A stretch of 64,000 bases of DNA, from NCBI RefSeq assembly GCF_013346665.1, contig NZ_JABVBB010000021.1, positions 248,001-312,000 of the forward strand. The letters run 5' to 3'. The translations under genes were made by a program, and so were the position numbers. This DNA is from Sulfitobacter maritimus (GTDB lineage: Bacteria > Pseudomonadota > Alphaproteobacteria > Rhodobacterales > Rhodobacteraceae). Each line of letters opens with the position of its first letter. Position 1 is the stretch's first letter. Below, one piece after another: positions 26,474 through 35,662 of this stretch. The notes under the pieces are model-generated. The model ran no database searches, was not told the origin of the DNA, and was given only the letters and a program-made list of their open reading frames with translations.

Positions 26474-27367
26474 TTAGGCGACCGAGGCTTGATAAATTTT
26501 GTTGATATTCTGACCAAGCGCATCGTTGAACTCTTGGTCAGTCATCTTAACGTTCAGCCCTTCGGTCAGCGCACGCGAGAAGCTGGCGATCATCTTGGGG
26601 TTCTTGCCCAGCAGCTCACAAGCCTCGGCGGTCGAATAGCCCCCCGACAGTGCCACGACCCGCAGCACATTGTCATGATCCGCCAACCCGTCATAAAGCC
26701 CAGCTTTGCTTGGCAGGGTCAGCTTCAACATCACCATCTCGCCTTCGGGCAGCGCATCAAGGTTCTTTTGCAATTCGGCCAGCAGAATGTCCTCAGCCTC
26801 GGCCTTGCTCTCGGAGTGAATGTTCACCTCAGGCTCAATGATCGGCACAAGACCTGCGGCGCAGACCTGACGCGCCAGTTCGAACTGTTGAGCAACCACC
26901 GCAGCAATGCCGTTTTCATTGGCTTCATGGATGACCGAACGCTCTTTCGTGCCGAACATGCCATTTTTCACCGCACGTGCCAGTAGATCATCGATCTCCA
27001 TGATCGGTTTGAGCATCTGCACGCCGTTGCTGGTCTCTTCCAAGCCTTTGTCGATCTTCAGAAAAGGCACGACACCCCGGTCTTCCCACAGCAGTTGCGC
27101 CACTGGCTTGCCGTTGATCGTATCGTCCATCGTGCGTTCAAACAGGATAGCGCCAATGACCTTTTCCGAGGTGAAATCATCCGCTAAAATGATCCGTGCG
27201 CGCATGTCATGCACCGCTTTGAACATCTCTTCGTCACCGTTGTAATCGCCCGGTTCCACACCATAAAGGCTCAGCGCCTTAGGGGTGGATCCGCCTGATT
27301 GGTCAAGCGCCGCAATAAACCCTTTGCCGCTGCCCATCTGCTCAAGTTGCGCCTTATCGTAGCCCAT
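26474..27367 (-). CDS. Fructose-bisphosphate aldolase, class I
   Basis: 297 aa. It splits fructose-1,6-bisphosphate into two triose phosphates by a Schiff-base mechanism. Class I features: IAALDQSGGSTPKAL near the N terminus, VPFLKIDKGL, LVPIIEPEVNIHS and MLKLTLPSKAGLY, where the catalytic lysine lies. ATG 27367 is preferred; a GTG at 27376 would add three residues. It is an isolated transcription unit. Confidence 0.93.
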   Translation of the reverse strand: MGYDKAQLEQMGSGKGFIAALDQSGGSTPKALSLYGVEPGDYNGDEEMFKAVHDMRARIILADDFTSEKVIGAILFERTMDDTINGKPVAQLLWEDRGVVPFLKIDKGLEETSNGVQMLKPIMEIDDLLARAVKNGMFGTKERSVIHEANENGIAAVVAQQFELARQVCAAGLVPIIEPEVNIHSESKAEAEDILLAELQKNLDALPEGEMVMLKLTLPSKAGLYDGLADHDNVLRVVALSGGYSTAEACELLGKNPKMIASFSRALTEGLNVKMTDQEFNDALGQNINKIYQASVA

Positions 27368-27436
27368 GTGATCCACATCCTGTGTTTGATTCCGTTTCCA
27401 GCGTTTCTAATTCAAACCCAAAGACGATGATAGGAG

Positions 27437-28789
27437 CTAGCGCTTTGATAGCGCTAACCAAATGCCCTTATCTGACCGCACGGTCAGATGCGCCACCGGG
27501 ACCGGCACCCGGTCCGTCTGCGCCGTCACCCGGAAGTCGCGCAGGATGCGTGAAAGGATGAGCGGCCCCTCCACCATCGCAAAGCCGGCCCCCGTACAGA
27601 CACGCGGCCCGGCAGAGAATGGAATATACGCCTCGCGCTGACATTTCTTGCCATTCTCGCTTTGCCACCGGGTCGGATCAAAGCCGTCCGGGTTGTCCCA
27701 CAGCCGCTCATGGCGGTGCAAATGCCACGGACTGAGCACCAGTTGCGCCCCCGTCTTTACCTCCCGGTCGCGGAAGGTCTCAGGACAAGTGGTCTCTCTC
27801 ACCATCATCGGGACGGGTGGATAAAGACGCAGCGCCTCACGGAACACATCGCGGCTTAGTCTGAGCTTCGACATCACCGCAAAGTCGCAGTTGTCCAACG
27901 CCTGCGCCTCTTTGGCCAAACGCTCCTGCCACTCCGGATGCGTCGCGACCAGATACAGTGCCCAAGCCAGAGCCGAGGCGCTGGTTTCATGTCCGGCAAG
28001 GAAAAAGATCGCGACTTGGTCGACCATCTCTTCGGTGTCAAAGGTCTCTTCCGTGATCGGATCGACTTGGGTCATGATCTTTGTCGCGAGGTCATCGGGC
28101 GCGGTGCCCGCCTTGATCTCTGCCATGCGGTCTTGGGTCAGCCCGGTGATAAGCGTTCGGATCCGGGCAGCACTGGCGCGGGTGTCTTTGCGAAACAGGC
28201 GCGGCATCCAGCGCGGCAACGGCAAAAAGGCACCGAGGTTAAGGATCGGTTGGCTCCGCTGATAATTGCGAAACTCGTCAAACACAGCGCGGGCGACCTC
28301 ATTTTCGATCGGCAGGGAAAACAACGTGCGAAAGATCACATCCGCAGCGGCATGACTGGTTTCAGCCTCGATCTCGATCACTTGCCCCACCTGACTGCCA
28401 AGCCGCTGCGCCGTGGCCTCGGCAGCCTCCCACATGGCGGGGAAAGTCTCTCGCAAGCGCCCCCCTTCAAAGGCAGGATCGATAATCCGCCGTTGCCTTT
28501 GCCATGACGCGCCGTTGGTGAGAAACACCGAATTGCCCAAAAGCGGCCGTAGGCCTTCGCTGATGCGGTCCGATTTGGGAAAATCACCGGGCCGTTCTTT
28601 CAGGACCGTTTTGACCAGCTCAGGCTGGTTCATCAGATAGCTGCGGAAAAAGGGCGTTTTGAACTCGGCCATCCATGCGCGGTAAAGCCGTGCGGGTTGG
28701 GCAGAGAGAATGTCTTGCCGAAACAGTCGGACATAGCGCCACAGCGACACGCGGTCAGGGCGGGCTGATGGTTTGGGCGGGTGGCTCAT
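27437..28789 (-). CDS. Cytochrome P450
   Basis: 450 aa with all P450 landmarks. The I-helix oxygen motif is FLAGHETSASAL, the K-helix ExxR is EALR, and the haem-thiolate loop is FSAGPRVCTGAGFA. No membrane anchor is visible, so it is a soluble bacterial type; the best match by eye is the CYP4/CYP102-like branch that hydroxylates fatty acids and alkanes, but the substrate is not determinable. Its ATG overlaps the hydrolase stop by 4 nt. No ferredoxin or reductase gene is adjacent. Confidence 0.93.
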   Translation of the reverse strand: MSHPPKPSARPDRVSLWRYVRLFRQDILSAQPARLYRAWMAEFKTPFFRSYLMNQPELVKTVLKERPGDFPKSDRISEGLRPLLGNSVFLTNGASWQRQRRIIDPAFEGGRLRETFPAMWEAAEATAQRLGSQVGQVIEIEAETSHAAADVIFRTLFSLPIENEVARAVFDEFRNYQRSQPILNLGAFLPLPRWMPRLFRKDTRASAARIRTLITGLTQDRMAEIKAGTAPDDLATKIMTQVDPITEETFDTEEMVDQVAIFFLAGHETSASALAWALYLVATHPEWQERLAKEAQALDNCDFAVMSKLRLSRDVFREALRLYPPVPMMVRETTCPETFRDREVKTGAQLVLSPWHLHRHERLWDNPDGFDPTRWQSENGKKCQREAYIPFSAGPRVCTGAGFAMVEGPLILSRILRDFRVTAQTDRVPVPVAHLTVRSDKGIWLALSKR

Positions 28790-30021
28790 GCGGCGACCGA
28801 GGTGAACTTGCTCACCGCATGGTCGATGCGCGATTTCGAAGCTGGACGCTCTGCATAACGTGCGGCCAAGGTTTGCGGCCCCGCTGTGATCTGAAAATAG
28901 TCGTAATCGCGTGGCCGGTCAAAGGCGCAGAGATACTGGAAATGAAGCCGAAAAAAGCGCCACCTTAGAGCCTTCCAACGTTCAGGGCTCAGGGTTTTGG
29001 TAAACGCGGCTGAGAACACCAGCGGCCAGCGTTTGCCCTGCGGTGCCACGCCCGACACCGCGACCGGATCGCAGAGCGCAAAGGCACAGCCATCGCCGGG
29101 CGCCGTGACGTCGACCCATGCCAGTTCATCGCGTGTCGACAGATAGGCCAGATCCGCCCGCAGGCGCTGCGCTTTGGGCAGGAAAGACACCATCGGCACG
29201 ACCTGTCCGAGCGTCAGAAAACCCAAAGCCGGCCCGTCTGTCGGCACCCTGCCCGCGCGGATCAAATCGGCCAGTACCGACACCCCCAGATGCGCACCAG
29301 AGGAATGACCGACCACCAGAACTTCATCAACCTCCTGGGCAAGCGCTCCCGCGATGTCATCGGCAAAACGCGTCATGCGAACCTCAAGCTCAGGCGTATT
29401 TGCCCCACCGGTTTGCGCGGAATAGGCGTAGTCGTGCATAAGGTAGTAGGCAAAAAACTTGTTGTCCTTCTTTTTGAACCAGCGCAACAGCGACACGGCC
29501 AGTGCAGCCCCCGCCAGTCCGAAAAGCACCTGCGCGGCCCAGTGGTTCGCGGCGACCCCATGCAGACGATAGACCCCCACCCAAAGCATCAGCGCCAGCG
29601 ACGCCTGCAAAAGCAGCATCCCCACAGGGTAAAGTGCCGCGATAACCGGCCCTTTGCGCAGCCGCATCAGCCGCCAAAGCACCCCGGAACCGATATAGGT
29701 CCACGCGGTGCACAGCAGCTGCCAATAGGTCGTGGGGATCGAGTTGCTCATGCTCTTGCGCACGATGTCTGACCAAACCAACACATCGACCTGCGATGTT
29801 ACCGCTGCCCCGTCGATCTGTGCATCGACGTTCCAGCCGTAATTGCCCTCGCCAGTCTTGGGCTTCAAAGCGATCTCATAGCCCGAAATATCCGCCTGCG
29901 CTGCGCCCTCCTTGCGGTAAAGCTCACGGTAGCGGCGAGGATGAATGGGATCATAGCCCGGAATGTAGAACACCCGGCGCGTCTTTACCTCTGGGGTTTG
30001 GCGTTTTTGTCCTGAATTCAT
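28786..30021 (-). CDS. Membrane protein with alpha/beta-hydrolase-like domain
   Basis: 411 aa. The N-terminal segment has VFYIPGYDPIHPRRYRELY. About four hydrophobic helices lie at 125-195. A C-terminal part carries the nucleophile elbow VVGHSSGAH, suggesting a serine hydrolase. It is translationally coupled to the P450 (ATGA), so the pair probably acts on the same, perhaps lipid-like, substrate. The start is uncertain: ATG 30021 or GTG 30048, neither with a good ribosome site. No experimentally known homologue recognised. Confidence 0.75.
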   Translation of the reverse strand: MNSGQKRQTPEVKTRRVFYIPGYDPIHPRRYRELYRKEGAAQADISGYEIALKPKTGEGNYGWNVDAQIDGAAVTSQVDVLVWSDIVRKSMSNSIPTTYWQLLCTAWTYIGSGVLWRLMRLRKGPVIAALYPVGMLLLQASLALMLWVGVYRLHGVAANHWAAQVLFGLAGAALAVSLLRWFKKKDNKFFAYYLMHDYAYSAQTGGANTPELEVRMTRFADDIAGALAQEVDEVLVVGHSSGAHLGVSVLADLIRAGRVPTDGPALGFLTLGQVVPMVSFLPKAQRLRADLAYLSTRDELAWVDVTAPGDGCAFALCDPVAVSGVAPQGKRWPLVFSAAFTKTLSPERWKALRWRFFRLHFQYLCAFDRPRDYDYFQITAGPQTLAARYAERPASKSRIDHAVSKFTSVAA

Positions 30022-30081
30022 GCCTATGCCCAACCTTTCGTCCGGCACAGTCTAGCCGCAATTCAGGGCAAGATTAAGGCT

Positions 30082-30834
30082 TCACCCCACCATGGAAAGG
30101 ACGGGGAAGGTCTCCAGCAGCCAGAAGGAAAAGCTGGTGAACGCCCCTGTCAACAGCGCCAATCCGACGAGGATCAAAAGCCCGCCCATGATCCGCTCGA
30201 TCAGCTTCATATGGGGTTTGATCCGGTTCATCAGCGTCATTGCGCGGGTGATGAACAGCGCTGCCAGCAAGAACGGAATGCCCAAGCCCGCTGCATAAAT
30301 CCCCAAGAGCAACGTCCCCCGCGAGACCGATGCTTCGCTGGCGGCCAAAGACAGGATCGCCCCAAGCTGCGGGCCAATACAGGGCGTCCAACCAAAGGCA
30401 AAGGCCAGCCCCAGCACATAGGCGCCAAAGCTCGAACCGCCCTTATCGCCCGCGTCCAACCGGGCCTCTTGGTCCAAAAAAGGAATGCGGAAAAGGCCGA
30501 CGAAATGCAGGCCAAAGATGATAATGACCACGCCGGAAATCTTGGCAAAAAGCACTTGGTTCTGAAGAAAGAACATCCCGAATGCCGAGGCGGTAAAGCC
30601 CAGCAGAACAAAGACCGTGCTCAGCCCCAAGACAAAGAACAGCGCGGCCACAACAGCACGGCGCCGCGCGGACCGCTGGCTTGACATATCATTGATGGAA
30701 ACGCCGCCCATATAGGCCAGATAGGGCGGCACAATGGGCAACACGCAGGGCGACAGGAAACTGAATATTCCTGCGATCAAGGCGATGGTCATGGCGGGCA
30801 GAAGCCCGGCGTCGAGAAGGCTAATATCAAACAT
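30082..30834 (-). CDS. ccdA: CcdA-type thiol-disulfide transporter for cytochrome c biogenesis
   Basis: 250 aa and six transmembrane helices with two symmetry-related halves. Each half carries one redox cysteine after a proline-rich turn: FLSPCVLPIVPP and GWTPCIGPQLG. CcdA carries electrons from cytoplasmic thioredoxin across the membrane to periplasmic thiol reductases. It is transcribed divergently from tusA. Confidence 0.93.
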   Translation of the reverse strand: MFDISLLDAGLLPAMTIALIAGIFSFLSPCVLPIVPPYLAYMGGVSINDMSSQRSARRRAVVAALFFVLGLSTVFVLLGFTASAFGMFFLQNQVLFAKISGVVIIIFGLHFVGLFRIPFLDQEARLDAGDKGGSSFGAYVLGLAFAFGWTPCIGPQLGAILSLAASEASVSRGTLLLGIYAAGLGIPFLLAALFITRAMTLMNRIKPHMKLIERIMGGLLILVGLALLTGAFTSFSFWLLETFPVLSMVG

Positions 30835-30925
30835 AGCCTGTTCCTAGCTTGCCCTGTCGCTGGCGTCACCTGTCATATTGTCACAAGGTCGTGGACCTCA
30901 TGAAACACTTGGATTAACTGAACCC

Positions 30926-31153
30926 ATGAAGATTGAGAAACTAGATGCCACCGGGCTGCTTTGCCCCTTGCCCGTCTTGAAAGCGCGCAAACGATTGGCC
31001 GCTTTGGCGCCGGGCGATCAATTGCATATGCGTGCTGATGATCCTGCCGCTGTGATCGACGTCCCGCATTTTTGCGCCGAGGCGGGCCATGTCCTGACGG
31101 ATAGCCGGCCTGAAGATGGCGCGGAACTCTATATCATTACCAAGGGCGGCTAA
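30926..31153 (+). CDS. TusA family sulfur carrier (copy 1, intact)
   Basis: 75 aa. The family CPxP motif is complete: LDATGLLCPLPVLKARKRL, with the sulfur-carrying cysteine at residue 13. TusA proteins pass persulfide sulfur to tRNA thiolation or molybdenum cofactor enzymes. The ATG at 30926 fits the family N terminus (MKIEKLDATGLLCP). Two further copies follow in tandem (229 bp period). Confidence 0.9.
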   Translation: MKIEKLDATGLLCPLPVLKARKRLAALAPGDQLHMRADDPAAVIDVPHFCAEAGHVLTDSRPEDGAELYIITKGG

Positions 31154-31382
31154 GCACGGCCTAGGGCGCAACTTTGCCACCGGGCTGCTTTGCCCCCTAC
31201 CTGTCTTGAAAGCGCGCAAACGATTGGCCGCTTTGGCGCCGGGCGATCCATTGCATATGCATGCTGATGATCCTGCTGCCGTGATCGACGTCCCGCATTT
31301 CTGCGCCGAGGCGGGCTATGTCCTGACGGGGAGCCGGCCTGAAGATGGCGCGGAACTCTATATCATTACCAAGGGAGGCTAA
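31116..31382 (+). CDS. TusA-like tandem copy 2 with replaced N terminus
   Basis: The TusA part keeps CPLP and is nearly identical to copy 1 from ATGLLCP onward. The native start and first strand are absent. Instead the open frame begins inside copy 1, reading its 3-prime end in another frame (MARNSISLPRAAKHGLG...), because the 229 bp period is not a multiple of three. The ribosome site is weak. It may be unexpressed or encode an 88-aa variant. Confidence 0.45.
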   Translation: MARNSISLPRAAKHGLGRNFATGLLCPLPVLKARKRLAALAPGDPLHMHADDPAAVIDVPHFCAEAGYVLTGSRPEDGAELYIITKGG

Positions 31383-31611
31383 ACGCGGCCTAGGGCGCGA
31401 CTTTCCAACCGGGCTGCTTTGCTCACTGCCCGTCTTGAAAGCGCGCAAACGATTAGCGGCTTTGGCGCGGGGAGATCAATTGCATATGCGTGCTGATGAT
31501 CCTGCTGCCGTGATCGACGCCCCGCATTTCTGCGCCGAGGCGGACCCTGTCCTGACGGATAGCCGGCCCGAGGATGGCGCGGAACTCTATATCATTACTA
31601 AGGGCGGCTAA
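31345..31611 (+). pseudogene. TusA-like tandem copy 3, CPxP motif altered
   Basis: Same chimeric layout as copy 2. Here CPLP has become CSLP, and further changes include GDQ preceded by R and ADP in place of AGH. Loss of the motif proline and of the native N terminus suggests decay, although the frame is open over 88 codons. Confidence 0.5.
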
Positions 31612-31655
31612 GCGCGACCTAAGGCGCGATTTTTGCACCGAGCCTTATGACCAAA

Positions 31656-31689
31656 CGAAAACGGCGGGCCTGAAAGCCCGCCGTTTGTC
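31656..31689. terminator. Bidirectional terminator between the tusA array and rne
   Basis: A perfect 11 bp stem AAACGGCGGGC/GCCCGCCGTTT (31659-31669 with 31676-31686) with a 6 nt loop. Short A/T runs on both sides serve both converging genes. Confidence 0.85.
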
Positions 31690-31705
31690 ATTCAAGTGAT
31701 CCCAG

Positions 31706-34700
31706 TTAGCCGCCCAGCGACCACCAACCCCTGCGTTTGGCTTTGGGTTTTTCGACCGGCTGGTCGTCCACCTGCTCTGGCGCCTGTTCAGGCATTGGCA
31801 CGGCGGCAGGCTCCGAGGCGGCTTCTGCGGCTGGGGTTTCCTCTGCCACAGGTGCTGCTGTCGGTTCCGGTTCTGGCGCATCAGCTGGAGGCGCTGTAGG
31901 TGCTTCAGCCTCCGGGCTGGCTTCTGCGACCGGGGTTTCTTCTGCCACGGGCGCTGCTGCCGCTTCGGGTTTTGGCGCGTCGGCTGCGGGCGCTGTAGGT
32001 GCTTCAGCCAGCGGTGCGTCATTCACCTTTTCCGGCGTCTCATCCGCAACAGGTTCGACCGGCTTCGCCTTCGCGCGACTGCGGCGTTTGGGCTTAGGCT
32101 TGGCTTCCTCTGTCGCCTCAGCGTCAGTCGCGACAGCGTCCTCAGCAGGCGCCTCGGTGGCGGGTTTCTTGGCCCGGCTGCTGCGGCTCCGCTTCGGCTT
32201 CGGCTTGGCCTTTTCCTCTGCCTCCGCATCCGCGGTCACCTGAGGGTCGTCACCCTGTGCTGCGGCAAGCGCTTCGGGCGCTGGCTCTGCTTCGGGTGCC
32301 ACCTCGGCCTTTGGCTTGCGCGTCCGGCTGCGGCTCTTTGGCTTGGGCTTCTCCTCAGCAGCGGCGGGCGTTTCGACCTCGGTCGGAGCCGCCTCTTGTT
32401 CTACCGGCTGGCTCTGCGCTGCGTCGGTCGCCTCGGGGGCCTCCTGCGGCTGACCGTTGGTTTGGTCCGCCTCGCCATTTTGCTGCTCACCGTTGCCATT
32501 GTCATTACCATTGCCATTGCGGCCACGGCCCCCACGGCTGCGACGACGACGGCGGCGGCGTTTGGATTTTCCTTCACCTTCGCTCTCGTCACCGTTGCCA
32601 TTGCCGTTCCCGTTCTCGGAAGCGCTGGTCTCCTGCGCGGCGGCCGGGGCATCTTGGTTTTCCGCGTCTGCGGCGCTCTCATCCTCGTCGATCTGATCCA
32701 TCAAGGATGTATCAACCGAGACAACATGATCCGACGCAGGCGGCACCACGCGTGTGGCGGTTTTGAACTTCTCGATGTGGAAGTCAGGGCTGACCAAGGT
32801 GGGATCGCCTTCAATCCGTACAGACAAACCATAGCGCATTTCGATATGCGCGATATGTTCGCGTTTTTGGTTCATCAGGAAATTGGCGATGCCCACCGGC
32901 GCTCGCACCAGCACTTCGCGCGAGCGGCGACGGGTGCCTTCTTCTTCAATCTGACGGATGATCGACAGCGCAAGGTTGTCATCAGAGCGCACAAGACCGG
33001 TGCCGTGGCAAGCGTGACAAGGCTGTGTCGTCGCCTCGATCATGCCCGGACGCAGACGCTGGCGCGACATCTCCATCAGGCCAAAGCCAGAGATGCGGCC
33101 CACTTGAATACGCGCTCGGTCGGTCTTGAGCTTTTCTTTCATCATCTTTTCGACGGCGGCGTTGTTCTTACGCTCGTCCATATCGATAAAGTCGATGACA
33201 ATCAGACCTGCAAGGTCGCGCAGGCGCAGCTGACGCGCCACTTCAGCGGCGGCCTCAAGGTTGGTCTTGGTCGCTGTCTGCTCGATGGAGCCTTCCTTGG
33301 TGGCCCGGCCCGAGTTCACGTCAATCGCCACGAGCGCTTCGGTCACCCCAATCACGATATAGCCGCCGGAGGGCAGTTGCACCGTGGGGTTGAACATGCC
33401 CGACAGATAGCTTTCCACCTGATAGCGCGCAAAGAGCGGTAGGGTCTCATTGTAAAGCTTCACGTTTTTCGCATGGGACGGCATGATCATCTTCATGAAG
33501 TCCTTGGCGATGCGGTAGCCGCGCTCGCCCTCGACGTGAATCTCGTCAATCTCACGGTTATATAGGTCGCGGATCGAGCGTTTGATTAGGTCGCCTTCTT
33601 CGTAGATTTTGGCGGGCGCGATGGACTTCAGCGTCAACTCGCGGATCTGCTCCCACAAACGCTGAAGGTATTCGTAATCGCGCTTGATCTCGGCCTTGGT
33701 GCGTTTCGCACCAGCGGTGCGCACGATAAGACCGGCCCCTTTCGGCACTTCGATTTCGGTCGCAATCTCTTTCAGCTTCTTGCGATCGGCCGCGTTGGTG
33801 ATTTTGCGGCTGATGCCACCACCGCGCGCGGTGTTGGGCATAAGGACGCAGTAGCGACCTGCAAGGCTGAGATAGGTGGTCAGGGCAGCACCCTTGTTGC
33901 CACGCTCTTCTTTGACGACCTGCACCAGAAGGATCTGGCGGACTTTGATGACTTCTTGGATTTTATAGCGACGCGGGCGCGGCTTGCGCACCGGGCGAAT
34001 GTCTTCGCTGTCGTCCTCGTCGGCGACGGATTCGATGGAATCGTCCTTGGCGGTAGCGTCGTTGCTGTCATCGTCACCGTTCGCGTCGTCGTCGTTCGCG
34101 TCGTCACTTTTGGAGTCGTCGCTGTTTGCATCGTCGTCGTTCGCGTTATCGCCTTTGGCGTTATCGTCTTTCGCGTCGTCGCTGTTCACATCGTCGCTAT
34201 TCGCTTCATCAGACGTATTCTCGTCCTTCTCCACTGCAGTGGAGGTGTCTGAATCATCGCTGGCGCTATCGTTCTCCGGCTCTTCCACCGGAGTCTCCGC
34301 GACCCGCTCCATGGGCGAACTGCCCTCTTCACTGTCCAGATCGACCGTTTCCATACCAGCAATCTGATTGCTGCTATCGTCTGCGACCTCCGCCGTGGCA
34401 ACGGCGTCGTCGCTATTGGTCTCAGCCGCTTGGCTCTTGGACCGGCTGCGCGAGCGTGACCGGGTGCGTTTGGGCTTCTCGTCTTCTTCGTCCTTGGCCG
34501 CCTGCGCTTCAGCATAGGCGCGCTCTTCTTCCAGCAGCGCCTGACGGTCGGCTACGGGAATCTGGTAATAATCGGGGTGAATTTCCGAAAAAGCGAGGAA
34601 GCCGTGGCGGTTACCGCCATAGTCCACAAAGGCCGCCTGCAATGACGGTTCAACCCGTGTCACCTTGGCGAGATAGATATTGCCAGCTAGCTGGCGCTTG

Positions 34701-34801
34701 TTCTCAGATTCAAAATCGAACTCTTCGACTTTATTTCCATCCACGACCACGACGCGAGTTTCCTCGGCGTGGGTGGCATCGATAAGCATTTTCTTAGACA
34801 T
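31706..34801 (-). CDS. rne: Ribonuclease E
   Basis: 1031 aa. It is the main endonuclease of mRNA decay and rRNA processing and scaffolds a degradosome. The S1 domain (from about residue 38) is interrupted by an acidic, Ser/Asp/Asn-rich insertion at about 93-275, then resumes at IQEVIKVRQILLVQVVKEERG. Catalytic aspartates are in AIDVNSGRAT and DFIDMDERKN; the zinc link is PCHACHGTG. The C-terminal half is disordered, with RRRRRRRRSRGGRGR-type RNA-binding patches and Ala/Glu/Pro-rich repeats ending in RRGWWSLGG. ATG 34801 gives MSKKMLIDATH, the usual N terminus. Confidence 0.96.
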   Translation of the reverse strand: MSKKMLIDATHAEETRVVVVDGNKVEEFDFESENKRQLAGNIYLAKVTRVEPSLQAAFVDYGGNRHGFLAFSEIHPDYYQIPVADRQALLEEERAYAEAQAAKDEEDEKPKRTRSRSRSRSKSQAAETNSDDAVATAEVADDSSNQIAGMETVDLDSEEGSSPMERVAETPVEEPENDSASDDSDTSTAVEKDENTSDEANSDDVNSDDAKDDNAKGDNANDDDANSDDSKSDDANDDDANGDDDSNDATAKDDSIESVADEDDSEDIRPVRKPRPRRYKIQEVIKVRQILLVQVVKEERGNKGAALTTYLSLAGRYCVLMPNTARGGGISRKITNAADRKKLKEIATEIEVPKGAGLIVRTAGAKRTKAEIKRDYEYLQRLWEQIRELTLKSIAPAKIYEEGDLIKRSIRDLYNREIDEIHVEGERGYRIAKDFMKMIMPSHAKNVKLYNETLPLFARYQVESYLSGMFNPTVQLPSGGYIVIGVTEALVAIDVNSGRATKEGSIEQTATKTNLEAAAEVARQLRLRDLAGLIVIDFIDMDERKNNAAVEKMMKEKLKTDRARIQVGRISGFGLMEMSRQRLRPGMIEATTQPCHACHGTGLVRSDDNLALSIIRQIEEEGTRRRSREVLVRAPVGIANFLMNQKREHIAHIEMRYGLSVRIEGDPTLVSPDFHIEKFKTATRVVPPASDHVVSVDTSLMDQIDEDESAADAENQDAPAAAQETSASENGNGNGNGDESEGEGKSKRRRRRRRSRGGRGRNGNGNDNGNGEQQNGEADQTNGQPQEAPEATDAAQSQPVEQEAAPTEVETPAAAEEKPKPKSRSRTRKPKAEVAPEAEPAPEALAAAQGDDPQVTADAEAEEKAKPKPKRSRSSRAKKPATEAPAEDAVATDAEATEEAKPKPKRRSRAKAKPVEPVADETPEKVNDAPLAEAPTAPAADAPKPEAAAAPVAEETPVAEASPEAEAPTAPPADAPEPEPTAAPVAEETPAAEAASEPAAVPMPEQAPEQVDDQPVEKPKAKRRGWWSLGG

Positions 34802-35350
34802 AGATCCATTATGCACAACACCCGCGCACGGAAAGCCCCTGGCGGGGCATCGGGCTGAGAGTTGTGTCTTGTCAGGGCGATGGAGGACGCGGCAACAGCA
34901 GGGCCAGTTGCGGCCCCGGTCTGTCTGCTCTGAGCATCTGCGCGCGTCATCGCGGTTCTTCTCCGATGCAAGGCAGCCTTGCTGCTTGCATCCATTAAAT
35001 GAGCTGTGCTTCGTCTGGGCTAACCCTCGCGAATATCAGCGGTTCTTTGGCCGTATCCGGCCCAATCGGTCTGCCTGCCCTTCGGGCTCGAAGTGACACG
35101 GCAGCGAAACTGTCAAAGTTCCTGCGCGCCTGTCGGGCTGCGCAGAACTTATCTGCCTAGTTAAGGGCTTTTAGGGGTGAAACACAATGGACAATCGAAA
35201 GCGCAACACTCAAATGCGCAATATCTGCGCATGGTTGACAAGCTTCTGTGCGTTGGAAACATATGATCTGTCGCTGGCACGATAATCGAGTGACGTCATA
35301 GATTTGCCGGACGATGCGTCACGGCAACAAGTTTCAAAGGACCGTAGCCC
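34802..35350. other. Long untranslated region upstream of rne
   Basis: No gene in about 550 bp. It contains two strong inverted repeats: 34965-34992 (GATGCAAG...CTTGCATC, 11 paired bases with one bulge) and about 35115-35150 (AGTTC-TGCGC/GCGCA-GAACT with an inner GCC/GGC). A long structured leader is known to mediate RNase E autoregulation in enteric bacteria; a similar role here is inferred. Confidence 0.45.
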
Positions 35351-35641
35351 ATGCCATTTCCCCTGCGCCCCGCGCTTTTGATCACCCTTCTGGGCCTTGC
35401 GGCTTGCGATGAAATCGCCGTCGCGAACGACCCTGCCGCTTTGGCGGACCTGAGGGGGCAGAAGAGCTGTCTTGCGGCAGTGGCGAAAGAAACGGGTGTG
35501 TCGGGGGTGGCGATCAACACATCGCGCCCAGTGGTCGAGCTTTACCGTTATATCGTTGACGTTCCGGCGGCTGGAAGTTGGGCCTGTATCACCGACACTA
35601 ACGGCAAAGCGATTGAGATTGTCGAGCAACGCAGCGGTTAA
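35351..35641 (+). CDS. Small putative lipoprotein
   Basis: 96 aa with a type II signal peptide: hydrophobic run then LLGLAACDE, where C19 would be lipidated. The mature part of about 78 residues has two more cysteines (KSCLAAVAK and SWACITD) that may form a disulfide. No family recognised; a periplasmic role is inferred. Confidence 0.75.
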   Translation: MPFPLRPALLITLLGLAACDEIAVANDPAALADLRGQKSCLAAVAKETGVSGVAINTSRPVVELYRYIVDVPAAGSWACITDTNGKAIEIVEQRSG

Positions 35642-35662
35642 ACGCCGCGCTGCCCTTGGCGG

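Larger units (their letters stand above)
30947..31633. repeat. Three tandem copies of a 229 bp unit plus a partial fourth start
   Basis: Landmark CATATG occurs at 31025, 31254 and 31483, an exact 229 bp spacing. Each unit runs from the GCCACCGGGCTGC block through the tusA stop and a short linker (CCTAGGGCGC...). After copy 3 the linker recurs in decayed form (CCTAAGGCGCGATTTTTGCACC). Few differences separate units, so the amplification is recent. Confidence 0.95.
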
